A stretch of DNA of 8,714 bases from Rhodospirillales bacterium. GTDB taxonomy: Bacteria; Pseudomonadota; Gammaproteobacteria; Steroidobacterales; Rariloculaceae. Shown here one piece after another: positions 1 to 5,083 of the stretch. The stretch covers positions 1 through 8,714 of the forward strand of contig JAHEEO010000132.1 in the NCBI GenBank assembly GCA_024640665.1. The letters are read 5' to 3'. The notes under the pieces were generated by a model, which was not told the DNA's origin, did not search any database, and saw nothing but the letters and a program-made list of their open reading frames with translations. Positions within the stretch are counted from its first letter, which is position 1. Each line of letters starts with the position of its first letter. A program made the translations under genes and the position numbers.

Positions 1-563
1 AGGAAGTGGCGCGCGGAGAATTTAGAGCAGACTTGTACTATCGCCTCAATGTCTTCCCCGTTACAGTGCCACCACTTCGCGATCGAGTCGAAGATGTTTC
101 ATTACTAGCGGAATACTTCGTCAAGAATCACGCGCAACGTCACGGCAAGAATTTCGACTCGATAGCTCCGCAGTTTCTTCAAGATCTGACCAGGCGCGAA
201 TGGCCCGGCAACGTCAGAGAACTGGAAGCAGTAATCGAACGCGCCGTGATTGTTTCCACCGGCACCATTCTCAACCCGATAACCGAACCGTTCTTGAAGT
301 CGAAAGGGCTAACAAATTTTGACAATGATTTAACGCGAGTCGCAGAAGTTTTCGACCACGGCCTGGACGAAGCTGAACGCCAGCACATCGTGCGTCTATT
401 GAATCAGACCAACTGGGTCATCGAAGGCGAAAACGGCGCAGCGAAACGCTTGAACATCGCTCCCAGCACGTTGCGTTCCCGCATGAAAAAGCTGGGCATA
501 GAGCGCCCGCACGCCGCGCCCGAAGACGGCAAACCGAAGGCAAATGCGCAGAACGTGCACTGA
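1..563 (+). CDS. Sigma-54-dependent transcriptional activator, C-terminal part (5' end outside window)
   Basis: This is the end of a bacterial enhancer-binding protein, which uses ATP hydrolysis to open sigma-54 RNA polymerase promoters. The reading frame is open from position 3, so the GTG at 6 is an internal valine and not a start. The first visible residues (EVARGEFRADLYYRLNVFPV) are the arginine-finger region of the AAA+ domain. They are followed by PPLRDRVEDV and the sensor II motif WPGNVREL. The C-terminus (about the last 65 residues) carries a Fis-type helix-turn-helix with GAAKRLNIAPSTLRSRMKKLGI, a form common in FhlA/NtrC-like regulators. The Walker A, Walker B, GAFTGA and sensory N-terminal domain lie upstream, so the signal and target genes cannot be read here. 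It converges on the lipoprotein gene with 27 nt between stop codons. I see no clear terminator between them. The family is sure; the specific regulator is unknown. Confidence 0.93.
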   Translation, partial: EVARGEFRADLYYRLNVFPVTVPPLRDRVEDVSLLAEYFVKNHAQRHGKNFDSIAPQFLQDLTRREWPGNVRELEAVIERAVIVSTGTILNPITEPFLKSKGLTNFDNDLTRVAEVFDHGLDEAERQHIVRLLNQTNWVIEGENGAAKRLNIAPSTLRSRMKKLGIERPHAAPEDGKPKANAQNVH

Positions 564-590
564 CCGCTGACTTCTCTCGGCGATGTTGTG

Positions 591-863
591 CTATTCGGAA
601 TCGTCGTCTGCAAAATCCGGCGGCGATTCCAGACACTCCGTCAGTGCGTCCGGGTCGCGCACCTGCAGTGGTTCTCCGGAGGGAATCTGCAGTGAATCTG
701 ACTCATCCGGAATATTTAGCCCGTCGGGAACTCGAATGGGCGGTATGGACCCGCTAGTGGCATAGAGCGCCGGATCTTCACACCTGAGCGTGCTCTCTCC
801 GGAGCACGCGGTCACAGCGAATACCGTAGCTGCTATCAGCAGAATTTTTGCAAAATGGCTCAT
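591..863 (-). CDS. Small outer-membrane lipoprotein, candidate minimal BamC (BamD-binding tail only)
   Basis: The product is 90 residues with a signal peptide (residues 1–19) and lipobox VTAC at 17–20. Cys20 would be lipidated, and Ser at +2 favours outer-membrane sorting. The mature chain is about 71 residues, proline- and acid-rich, with no predicted folded domain and two further cysteines (C28, C77) that could form a disulfide. The ATG at 863 overlaps the dapA stop (ATGA), with an AGG ribosome-binding core 6 nt upstream, so translation is probably coupled to dapA. In E. coli the gene after dapA is bamC (nlpB). Residues 34–61 align without gaps, from memory, to the N-terminal BamC segment that lies along BamD: Tyr, then P at +12, G at +14, P at +18, S at +21 and IP at +26/+27, with hydrophobic positions conserved. 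The two C-terminal helix-grip domains of BamC are absent. That it is a lipoprotein is well supported; the BamC assignment is inferred from synteny and this short motif. Confidence 0.85.
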   Translation of the reverse strand: MSHFAKILLIAATVFAVTACSGESTLRCEDPALYATSGSIPPIRVPDGLNIPDESDSLQIPSGEPLQVRDPDALTECLESPPDFADDDSE

Positions 864-1750
864 CTATAACCTGCATGATCTACGCCGGCGACATCCATCG
901 CTGCGGCCACTGCAGCGTGATGTTGCGCCGAAAATTCAGTTAATGGCATACGGATGCCCGTTCCGGCGTAACCCATTACGTGCATCGCCCATTTTACCGG
1001 AATCGGGTTGCTCTCCAAAAACAAGCTGGTGTGCAGCGGCTGCAAGTCGGCATCGATACGTTCCGCGAGCTCGCGCTGTTCGCTCGTTGCCGCGTCACAC
1101 AATTGACGCATTAACTTTGGCGCGACATTGGCGGTCACCGAAATAACGCCATTGCCGCCGCTGAGCATGAACTCGCAAGAGGTTGCATCATCGCCGCTCA
1201 GCAGTGCAAAGTCCGGACCGGCAGCATCACGAATCTTTGCAACTCTGTCTAACTTTCCTGTCGCATCTTTGACCGCGGCGATGTTCTGATGACGACTCAA
1301 CTCCGCTGTTGTTTCCGGCAATAGATCAACAGCCGTTCGAGACGGGACGTTATAAAGAATGATGGGCGCGGAGACCGCATCCGCAACAGCCGTAAAATGA
1401 CCGACCATACCGAGCTGTGTCGGCTTATTGTAATAAGGTGTCACGATCAGAAATGCCGCGACACCCAGCGCATCGACCGACCGCGATAATTCAAGGGTCT
1501 GTGCGGTCGAATTCGAACCCGTACCCGCAATAATGGGGATTCGGCCATTGGCCATCTCAAGAGACCGCGCAATCAGCTCAATGTGCTCGTCATGGCTCAA
1601 CGTGGCCGACTCTCCGGTCGTGCCAGCGATGACTAGCGCATTCGTGCCAGAATCTACATGGAAATCGATCAATTTACCCAATTGGGCAAAATTGATTGTC
1701 CCATCTGACTCCATTGGCGTAACTAGCGCCACCATACTGCCCGTCAACAT
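860..1750 (-). CDS. dapA: 4-hydroxy-tetrahydrodipicolinate synthase
   Basis: DapA condenses pyruvate with aspartate semialdehyde, the first committed step of diaminopimelate/lysine synthesis in the cytoplasm. The protein has 296 residues (E. coli has 292) and folds as a TIM barrel. The numbering coincides with E. coli through the active site: Thr44–Thr45 in GTTGES, Tyr107 in TPYYNKP, Tyr133 and Arg138 in LYNVPSR, and the Schiff-base Lys161 in AVKDATG. GDDATS and GVISVTANV follow further on. Of the lysine feedback residues of E. coli, Ser48, Ala49, His53, His56, Asn80 and Tyr106 are kept, but position 84 is Gln (codon at 1501–1499) and not Glu. The start at 1750 matches the family N-terminus MxTGSxVALVTPM and has a GAG-type ribosome-binding site about 8 nt upstream. 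It is transcribed divergently from gcvR and overlaps the lipoprotein gene by 4 nt. Confidence 0.97.
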   Translation of the reverse strand: MLTGSMVALVTPMESDGTINFAQLGKLIDFHVDSGTNALVIAGTTGESATLSHDEHIELIARSLEMANGRIPIIAGTGSNSTAQTLELSRSVDALGVAAFLIVTPYYNKPTQLGMVGHFTAVADAVSAPIILYNVPSRTAVDLLPETTAELSRHQNIAAVKDATGKLDRVAKIRDAAGPDFALLSGDDATSCEFMLSGGNGVISVTANVAPKLMRQLCDAATSEQRELAERIDADLQPLHTSLFLESNPIPVKWAMHVMGYAGTGIRMPLTEFSAQHHAAVAAAMDVAGVDHAGYR

Positions 1751-1780
1751 TTGCTTTTCTCTTTGTATCTGAGGCCGAGG

Positions 1781-1809
1781 ATGGTACTGAGACGACCTTG
1801 AGTACGCAA
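1781..1809 (-). promoter_or_regulatory. Possible sigma-70 promoter for dapA
   Basis: Read on the minus strand, TTGCGT (1809–1804), a 17-nt spacer and TACCAT (1786–1781) form a plausible but weak promoter with 3/6 and 4/6 consensus matches. Transcription would begin near 1774, giving a leader of about 24 nt before the dapA ATG. It lies in the 134-bp divergent region shared with gcvR. I could not pick an equally credible plus-strand promoter for gcvR. Best plus-strand candidates: a TACACT box at 1841–1846 has a TTGGTA box only 14 nt upstream, which is too close. Confidence 0.3.
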
Positions 1810-1884
1810 TACGGACCTAGTTGGTAGAGGCTAAGGAGGTTACACTGGTCAGCGTCCAGCGATTAGCAAGATTACAGAACATTC

Positions 1885-2418
1885 ATGGAACAACTCCTCG
1901 TCGTCTCGGCAATGGGCGATAACTCATCCAATGTCGTTCGCAACTTAACCCGGGTCGTACTGGATTGCGGTGGCAATATCAGAGAAAGCCGTATGGCTGC
2001 GCTGGGATCGGAGTTCGCCATTTTGCTGCTGGTGTCGGGAAACTGGCACACCATGAACCGACTCGAACAAGACCTGCGCAAGCATGCAGAATCGGATGGC
2101 CTGGTGATGCAACTCAAACGCACCGAGCCGCGGCATTTTGCCAAAGAACTGCTCCCCTACGCCGTCGATGTCGTTGGACTCGACCAACCGGGCATCGTCA
2201 ATAGCATGAGTGCCTTTTTCGCCACTCGAAAAGTCGAGATCGGCGACGTCACGACACGAACATACGAAACCACATCAACTGGAACTCAGATGTTCTCTGT
2301 CCAAATGCTGATCAACATTCCGGCAACAGTTCATATTTCCGGCTTGAGAGAAGAATTCATGGAGTTCTGCGACCAACTCAACGTAGACGCCATCATAGAA
2401 CCTGTAAAACACGCGTGA
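1885..2418 (+). CDS. gcvR: Glycine cleavage system transcriptional repressor-like protein, tandem ACT domains
   Basis: The protein has 177 residues (E. coli GcvR is about 190). It consists of two ACT domains, at roughly residues 3–80 and 90–170, and no DNA-binding domain. The second begins with VVGLDQPGIVNSMSAFF, the usual ACT beta–loop–helix pattern with DxPGI. In E. coli GcvR binds glycine and antagonises the activator GcvA at the gcvTHP promoter. No gcvA is present in this window, so the partner is unknown. The position between dapA (divergent) and bcp (12 nt downstream) is the conserved gammaproteobacterial location and supports the name. The ATG at 1885 is the first possible start because an in-frame TAG lies at 1864–1866. 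It has no good ribosome-binding site. A perfect AAGGAGGT lies 44 nt upstream at 1833–1840, too far to serve this ATG directly. A different ACT-domain regulator is the alternative, but synteny makes it less likely. Confidence 0.88.
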   Translation: MEQLLVVSAMGDNSSNVVRNLTRVVLDCGGNIRESRMAALGSEFAILLLVSGNWHTMNRLEQDLRKHAESDGLVMQLKRTEPRHFAKELLPYAVDVVGLDQPGIVNSMSAFFATRKVEIGDVTTRTYETTSTGTQMFSVQMLINIPATVHISGLREEFMEFCDQLNVDAIIEPVKHA

Positions 2419-2430
2419 GGATCCACACAA

Positions 2431-2898
2431 ATGCCTCCTGTCTCCATTGGCAAAAAAGTTCCTGCCTTCAAGATTCCTGCCACAAGCGATAAAACCATTG
2501 CAAGCAAGGACTTGGCCGGCCAAGCCTACGTCCTCTTCTTTTATCCACGCGACAATACGCCCGGATGCACAACGGAAGGCCAGAATTTTCGCGATGCTTA
2601 TGCAAAATTTAAGCGGCAAAAAGTGGAAGTTTTTGGTATATCTCGAGACAACTTAAGGTCTCACGAGCGCTTCAAAACCAAGTTTGAGTTTCCTTTCGAG
2701 CTGTTATCTGACGAAGATGAGAAACTCTGCAGTGTGTTCGAGGTCGTAAAGGACAAGAACATGTATGGTAAAAAGGTCCGCGGCATCGAACGCAGCACCT
2801 TCTTAATAGATGCAACAGGCAAGCTCAGGCGCGAATGGAGAAAAGTTAAAATTGATGGCCACGTCGATGAAGTCCTGGCAGCTGCCAAAGAACTCTGA
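2431..2898 (+). CDS. bcp: Thioredoxin-dependent peroxiredoxin, Bcp/PrxQ family
   Basis: This cytoplasmic peroxidase of 155 residues reduces hydrogen peroxide and organic hydroperoxides. The peroxidatic cysteine is Cys46 in DNTPGCTTEG. Thr43 sits three residues before it, and the conserved arginine is Arg121 in GIERSTFLID. E. coli Bcp has its resolving cysteine five residues after the peroxidatic one (CxxxxC). Here that position is Gln51, so the usual resolving cysteine is missing. The only other cysteine is Cys100 in DEKLCSVF, at the place of E. coli Cys99. The enzyme may therefore be 1-Cys-like or may use Cys100 or an external thiol. A GAGGA ribosome-binding site at 2417–2421 overlaps the gcvR stop, 9 nt before the ATG, so gcvR and bcp are probably co-transcribed. 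The coding sequence is lysine-rich and somewhat richer in A+T than its neighbours. Confidence 0.95.
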   Translation: MPPVSIGKKVPAFKIPATSDKTIASKDLAGQAYVLFFYPRDNTPGCTTEGQNFRDAYAKFKRQKVEVFGISRDNLRSHERFKTKFEFPFELLSDEDEKLCSVFEVVKDKNMYGKKVRGIERSTFLIDATGKLRREWRKVKIDGHVDEVLAAAKEL

Positions 2899-3015
2899 TG
2901 AATCGATGTTGTTATGGCCGTAATTTGCGAAAATGCTGGATAATCAAGAAAATCGAGGAACTCTGGTCAATGCAGACGCGTCCAATATGAACAATATACT
3001 GGCTAGGAGTGGACA

Positions 3016-4455
3016 TTGAAAAACGTAGTAGGCGCCCTACTACTTCTTGCTGCAAGCAGCACAATAGCTGCTGAACTGCCCGATTTCGGCAGCGCCGCTA
3101 ACGCAGTTCTAAATAAGTCACGCGAACATCAAATAGGTCGCGGCGCAATGCTGCAGTTGCGAAATGCCGGTATCGTTCTTGACGATCCGCAGCTCACCGA
3201 ATACGTGACCCTTTTAGGCTCCAAGATCGCCAGCCAAGCCAACGATGGCGACCATGAATTTGAGTTTTTCGTAGTCAATGACTCGAGCATTAACGCGTTT
3301 GCGATGCCCGGCGGATATATCGGCGTTCATTCCGGACTCATTCTTGCCAGCGAAAACGAAAGCGAACTCGCGGGTGTGTTGGCGCACGAGGTCTCGCATG
3401 TAACGCAGCGCCACATCGCCCGGTCCATCTACGATAATCAACGTAGCAGCGTTTTGTCGATCGCCTCTATGCTTGCCGCAATCGTACTCGGCGCCACCAC
3501 CGATATGTCCGGAGATGCTATGCAAGGCATCATGACAGCCGGCCAAGCTGCGGTTGCGCAGCGGCAACTCAATTTTTCGCGAGCCAACGAGCAAGAAGCT
3601 GACCGTATCGGCATTGACGTCTTAGCCGCCGCAGGTTTCGATCCGTCCGGCATGTCCAGTTTTTTTGAGAAACTGTCGCGTCGCTACGGTTCCGCGGGAC
3701 AGGTGGTTCCAGAGTTCTTGCGCAGCCACCCCATCACCGCATCACGCGTTGCAGAGGCGCGCGGTCGCGCCCGCAGCTTGCCGCGCATTACGAATGTGAA
3801 TAGTACGGGTTACGGCCTGGCAAAGGCACGCCTGGTAGCTTTGACACAGCCTACCGGCGAAGCGGCAATGGCTATGTTTGAAAGCGTTGCAGAAAGCGAA
3901 CTACCCGAAGATAGATACGGCCGCGCTCTGGCGTTAATGCGCATCGGCCTGCATGACAACGCCGAACGGCTATTTGGCGATCTAACACGGGAATTTCCGT
4001 CAATCATTGCGTATCGAATCGGCCAAGCGGAAGCACTGTTCGATGGTGGCCTGCCTGAGCAGGCGATGCGTATTTACAAGGACGCCATCGACCTCTCACC
4101 GCGCAATATTCCGCTTACGATTAGTTACGCAGAGCGCTTAATTGAATCTGGTGAGGCTGCGCAAGCTCACCGCGTGCTGCTCGACTTGCTGAACAATGTG
4201 CCACCAACACCCGCGCAGATTCAGCTGATTGCGCGCGCGGCCAATGCTGAGGGCGACGTGGCAAACGCGCACAACTACATGTCCGAGTACTATCTTTCAA
4301 TTGGCAATCTGATGCTTGCCTTGAACCAGTTGCGCATGGCGCTGGAGTCACCCGACGTCAATTCCGTCGATCAGTCGCGATTTCGCGCAAAATTAGAACG
4401 CCTAATAGACTATCTGCCGGAAGACGAGCGCGCACGCGCGGCTGCGTCTTTATAG
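3016..4455 (+). CDS. bepA: Periplasmic M48 metalloprotease/chaperone with TPR domain, BepA type
   Basis: In E. coli BepA (YfgC) is a periplasmic zinc protease and chaperone that helps assemble LptD and degrades stalled BAM substrates. This 479-residue homologue has a signal peptide (MKNVVGALLLLAASSTIAA, cut after about residue 19). The M48 domain follows, with HEVSH at 124–128, the third zinc ligand Glu194 in NEQEAD, and His238 in LRSHPITASR, which corresponds to the fourth, switch-like ligand of E. coli (His246). From about residue 290 to the end are helical TPR repeats, for example around 333–365. The spacing from HEXXH to the glutamate is about five residues longer than I recall for E. coli. 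The start is TTG at 3016, backed by AGGAG at 3005–3009 with a 6-nt gap and by the signal peptide that follows immediately. It lies 117 nt after bcp. That gap contains -10-like GATAAT (2939–2944) and TATACT (2995–3000), neither with a convincing -35. Confidence 0.92.
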   Translation: MKNVVGALLLLAASSTIAAELPDFGSAANAVLNKSREHQIGRGAMLQLRNAGIVLDDPQLTEYVTLLGSKIASQANDGDHEFEFFVVNDSSINAFAMPGGYIGVHSGLILASENESELAGVLAHEVSHVTQRHIARSIYDNQRSSVLSIASMLAAIVLGATTDMSGDAMQGIMTAGQAAVAQRQLNFSRANEQEADRIGIDVLAAAGFDPSGMSSFFEKLSRRYGSAGQVVPEFLRSHPITASRVAEARGRARSLPRITNVNSTGYGLAKARLVALTQPTGEAAMAMFESVAESELPEDRYGRALALMRIGLHDNAERLFGDLTREFPSIIAYRIGQAEALFDGGLPEQAMRIYKDAIDLSPRNIPLTISYAERLIESGEAAQAHRVLLDLLNNVPPTPAQIQLIARAANAEGDVANAHNYMSEYYLSIGNLMLALNQLRMALESPDVNSVDQSRFRAKLERLIDYLPEDERARAAASL

Positions 4456-4494
4456 GGCGCCACTGCATCACGCCACACTTCCCTGCGGCTGACC

Positions 4495-4509
4495 GATTGC
4501 ACTGCAATC
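4495..4509. repeat. 15-bp perfect palindrome (GATTGCA-C-TGCAATC)
   Basis: Two 7-bp arms are exact inverted complements around one central base. It lies 40 nt after the bepA stop and 33 nt upstream of the -35 box of the suf promoter. No T-run follows, and a hairpin would need to open part of the arms for a loop, so it does not look like an intrinsic terminator. The shape suits a dimeric protein-binding site. GATTGC recurs at 4540–4545, overlapping the -35 box. Its role is unknown, and a chance palindrome is possible. Confidence 0.4.
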
Positions 4510-4541
4510 ACGCTGACACATGGGCGCGGCGAATTCTGCGA

Positions 4542-4571
4542 TTGCCAAATACGTCTTAATAGCACTAAAAT
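4542..4571 (+). promoter_or_regulatory. Predicted sigma-70 promoter of the suf operon
   Basis: TTGCCA (4542–4547, 5/6 match to TTGACA), an 18-nt spacer and TAAAAT (4566–4571, 5/6 match to TATAAT) form the best promoter in the window. Transcription would start near 4578, about 23 nt before the regulator ATG. The -10 lies entirely inside the dyad at 4559–4579, so a protein bound there would block RNA polymerase. This fits negative autoregulation of the whole regulator–sufBCDS unit. Confidence 0.65.
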
Positions 4572-4587
4572 AGTCCTATACGTTTTA
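4549..4587 (+). repeat. Pair of 10-bp direct repeats flanking the suf operator
   Basis: ATACGTCTTA at 4549–4558 and ATACGTTTTA at 4578–4587 match at 9 of 10 positions, start to start 29 bp apart. They bracket the dyad at 4559–4579; the second copy overlaps its last two bases. The spacing is close to three helical turns, so both copies would face nearly the same side of the DNA. They may be extra contacts for the regulator or sites for a second protein. No known motif is recognised. Confidence 0.4.
4559..4579. promoter_or_regulatory. Probable Rrf2/IscR-type operator overlapping the -10
   Basis: The half-sites ATAGCACTA (4559–4567) and TAGTCCTAT (4571–4579) are inverted complements at 8 of 9 positions around a central AAA. 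The inner 12 bases, ACTAAAATAGTC (4564–4575), agree fully with the core of the E. coli IscR type 1 consensus (ACTRwwwYAGTC). The outer ATA/TAT arms sit two bases closer to the centre on each side than in that consensus. It is placed just upstream of an Rrf2-family gene and covers the -10 box, as expected for an autorepressor. That the adjacent regulator binds it is inferred. Confidence 0.6.
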
Positions 4588-4600
4588 GCAGGACGCCGCC

Positions 4601-5065
4601 ATGCTCCGAATGAGCAAATTAACCGACTACGGCACGATGGTATTAGCCCAGCTAGCGGCCAATTCACCGCACTTGTGCACGGCCGGGCAGGTTGCCGGCG
4701 CAACACATATTGGTCGAGCTACCGTCAGTAAACTGCTGAAATCTTTAAATAAATCCGGGCTTGTCATCTCTGAACGAGGTCCGCTTGGTGGCTATGCACT
4801 GGCGCGCCCAGCCGGACTGATCACGGCAGCTGAAATTATTGATGCGCTGGAAGGACCCGTTGCCATCACTGAATGCAGCGCATCGCACGGCGCCTGCGGA
4901 CTGGAGCCGTTTTGTCGTGTCGGCAACGCTTGGCAACGCATCAATACGGGTATTCGCAGCGCGCTGGAAAAGGTCACGTTGGCGGATCTACGCGCCGGCT
5001 CGGCATTCTCTGAGACGCCCGATCTTATCTCGCCATTGCGGGAAACCGTCGACTCGGCGCACTAA
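4601..5065 (+). CDS. Rrf2-family Fe–S regulator of the SUF operon
   Basis: This 154-residue transcription factor is of the type annotated as the SUF system Fe–S cluster assembly regulator, a relative of IscR. Residues 1–65 form the winged helix (MLRMSKLTDYGTMVLAQLA, then GRATVSKLLKSLNKSGLV and the wing RGPLGGYAL). Residues 75–88 (AAEIIDALEGPVAI) are the typical dimerisation segment. The cluster-binding loop has three cysteines, C92, C99 and C105, with Cx6C and Cx5C spacing; IscR of E. coli has Cx5C, Cx5C and a histidine. By analogy, the cluster-loaded protein would repress and loss of the cluster would relieve suf expression. Its gene is first in the operon, with AGGA at 4590–4593 seven nt before the ATG, and lies 18 nt before sufB. 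The -10 upstream sits in an IscR-like dyad, which suggests autoregulation. I leave the symbol blank because sufR also names an unrelated cyanobacterial repressor. Confidence 0.92.
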   Translation: MLRMSKLTDYGTMVLAQLAANSPHLCTAGQVAGATHIGRATVSKLLKSLNKSGLVISERGPLGGYALARPAGLITAAEIIDALEGPVAITECSASHGACGLEPFCRVGNAWQRINTGIRSALEKVTLADLRAGSAFSETPDLISPLRETVDSAH

Positions 5066-5083
5066 CTAAAGGAACGCACCTCC

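Noticed and set aside
6..8. GTG as the start of the first gene
   Set aside because: The frame is open to the window edge and the residues before and after it continue the conserved AAA+ arginine-finger region, so it is internal.
564..590. Bidirectional terminator between the convergent first two genes
   Set aside because: The 27-nt gap has no stable GC-rich hairpin and no T-run on either strand.
790..1146. Plus-strand open frame of 118 codons opposite dapA
   Set aside because: It lies wholly antisense to the well-conserved dapA and the start of the lipoprotein gene, has no ribosome-binding site and no recognisable motif.
1845..1859. CTGG…CCAG inverted repeat upstream of gcvR
   Set aside because: Only 4-bp arms are exact and the inner positions mismatch, so it is expected by chance.
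2275..2619. Minus-strand open frame of 114 codons across the gcvR–bcp junction
   Set aside because: It is antisense to two conserved genes and lacks any start signal or family resemblance.
2909..3000. Promoter directly upstream of bepA
   Set aside because: GATAAT (2939) and TATACT (2995) resemble -10 boxes, but no -35 is found at a usable spacing and the second would start the RNA within the ribosome-binding site.
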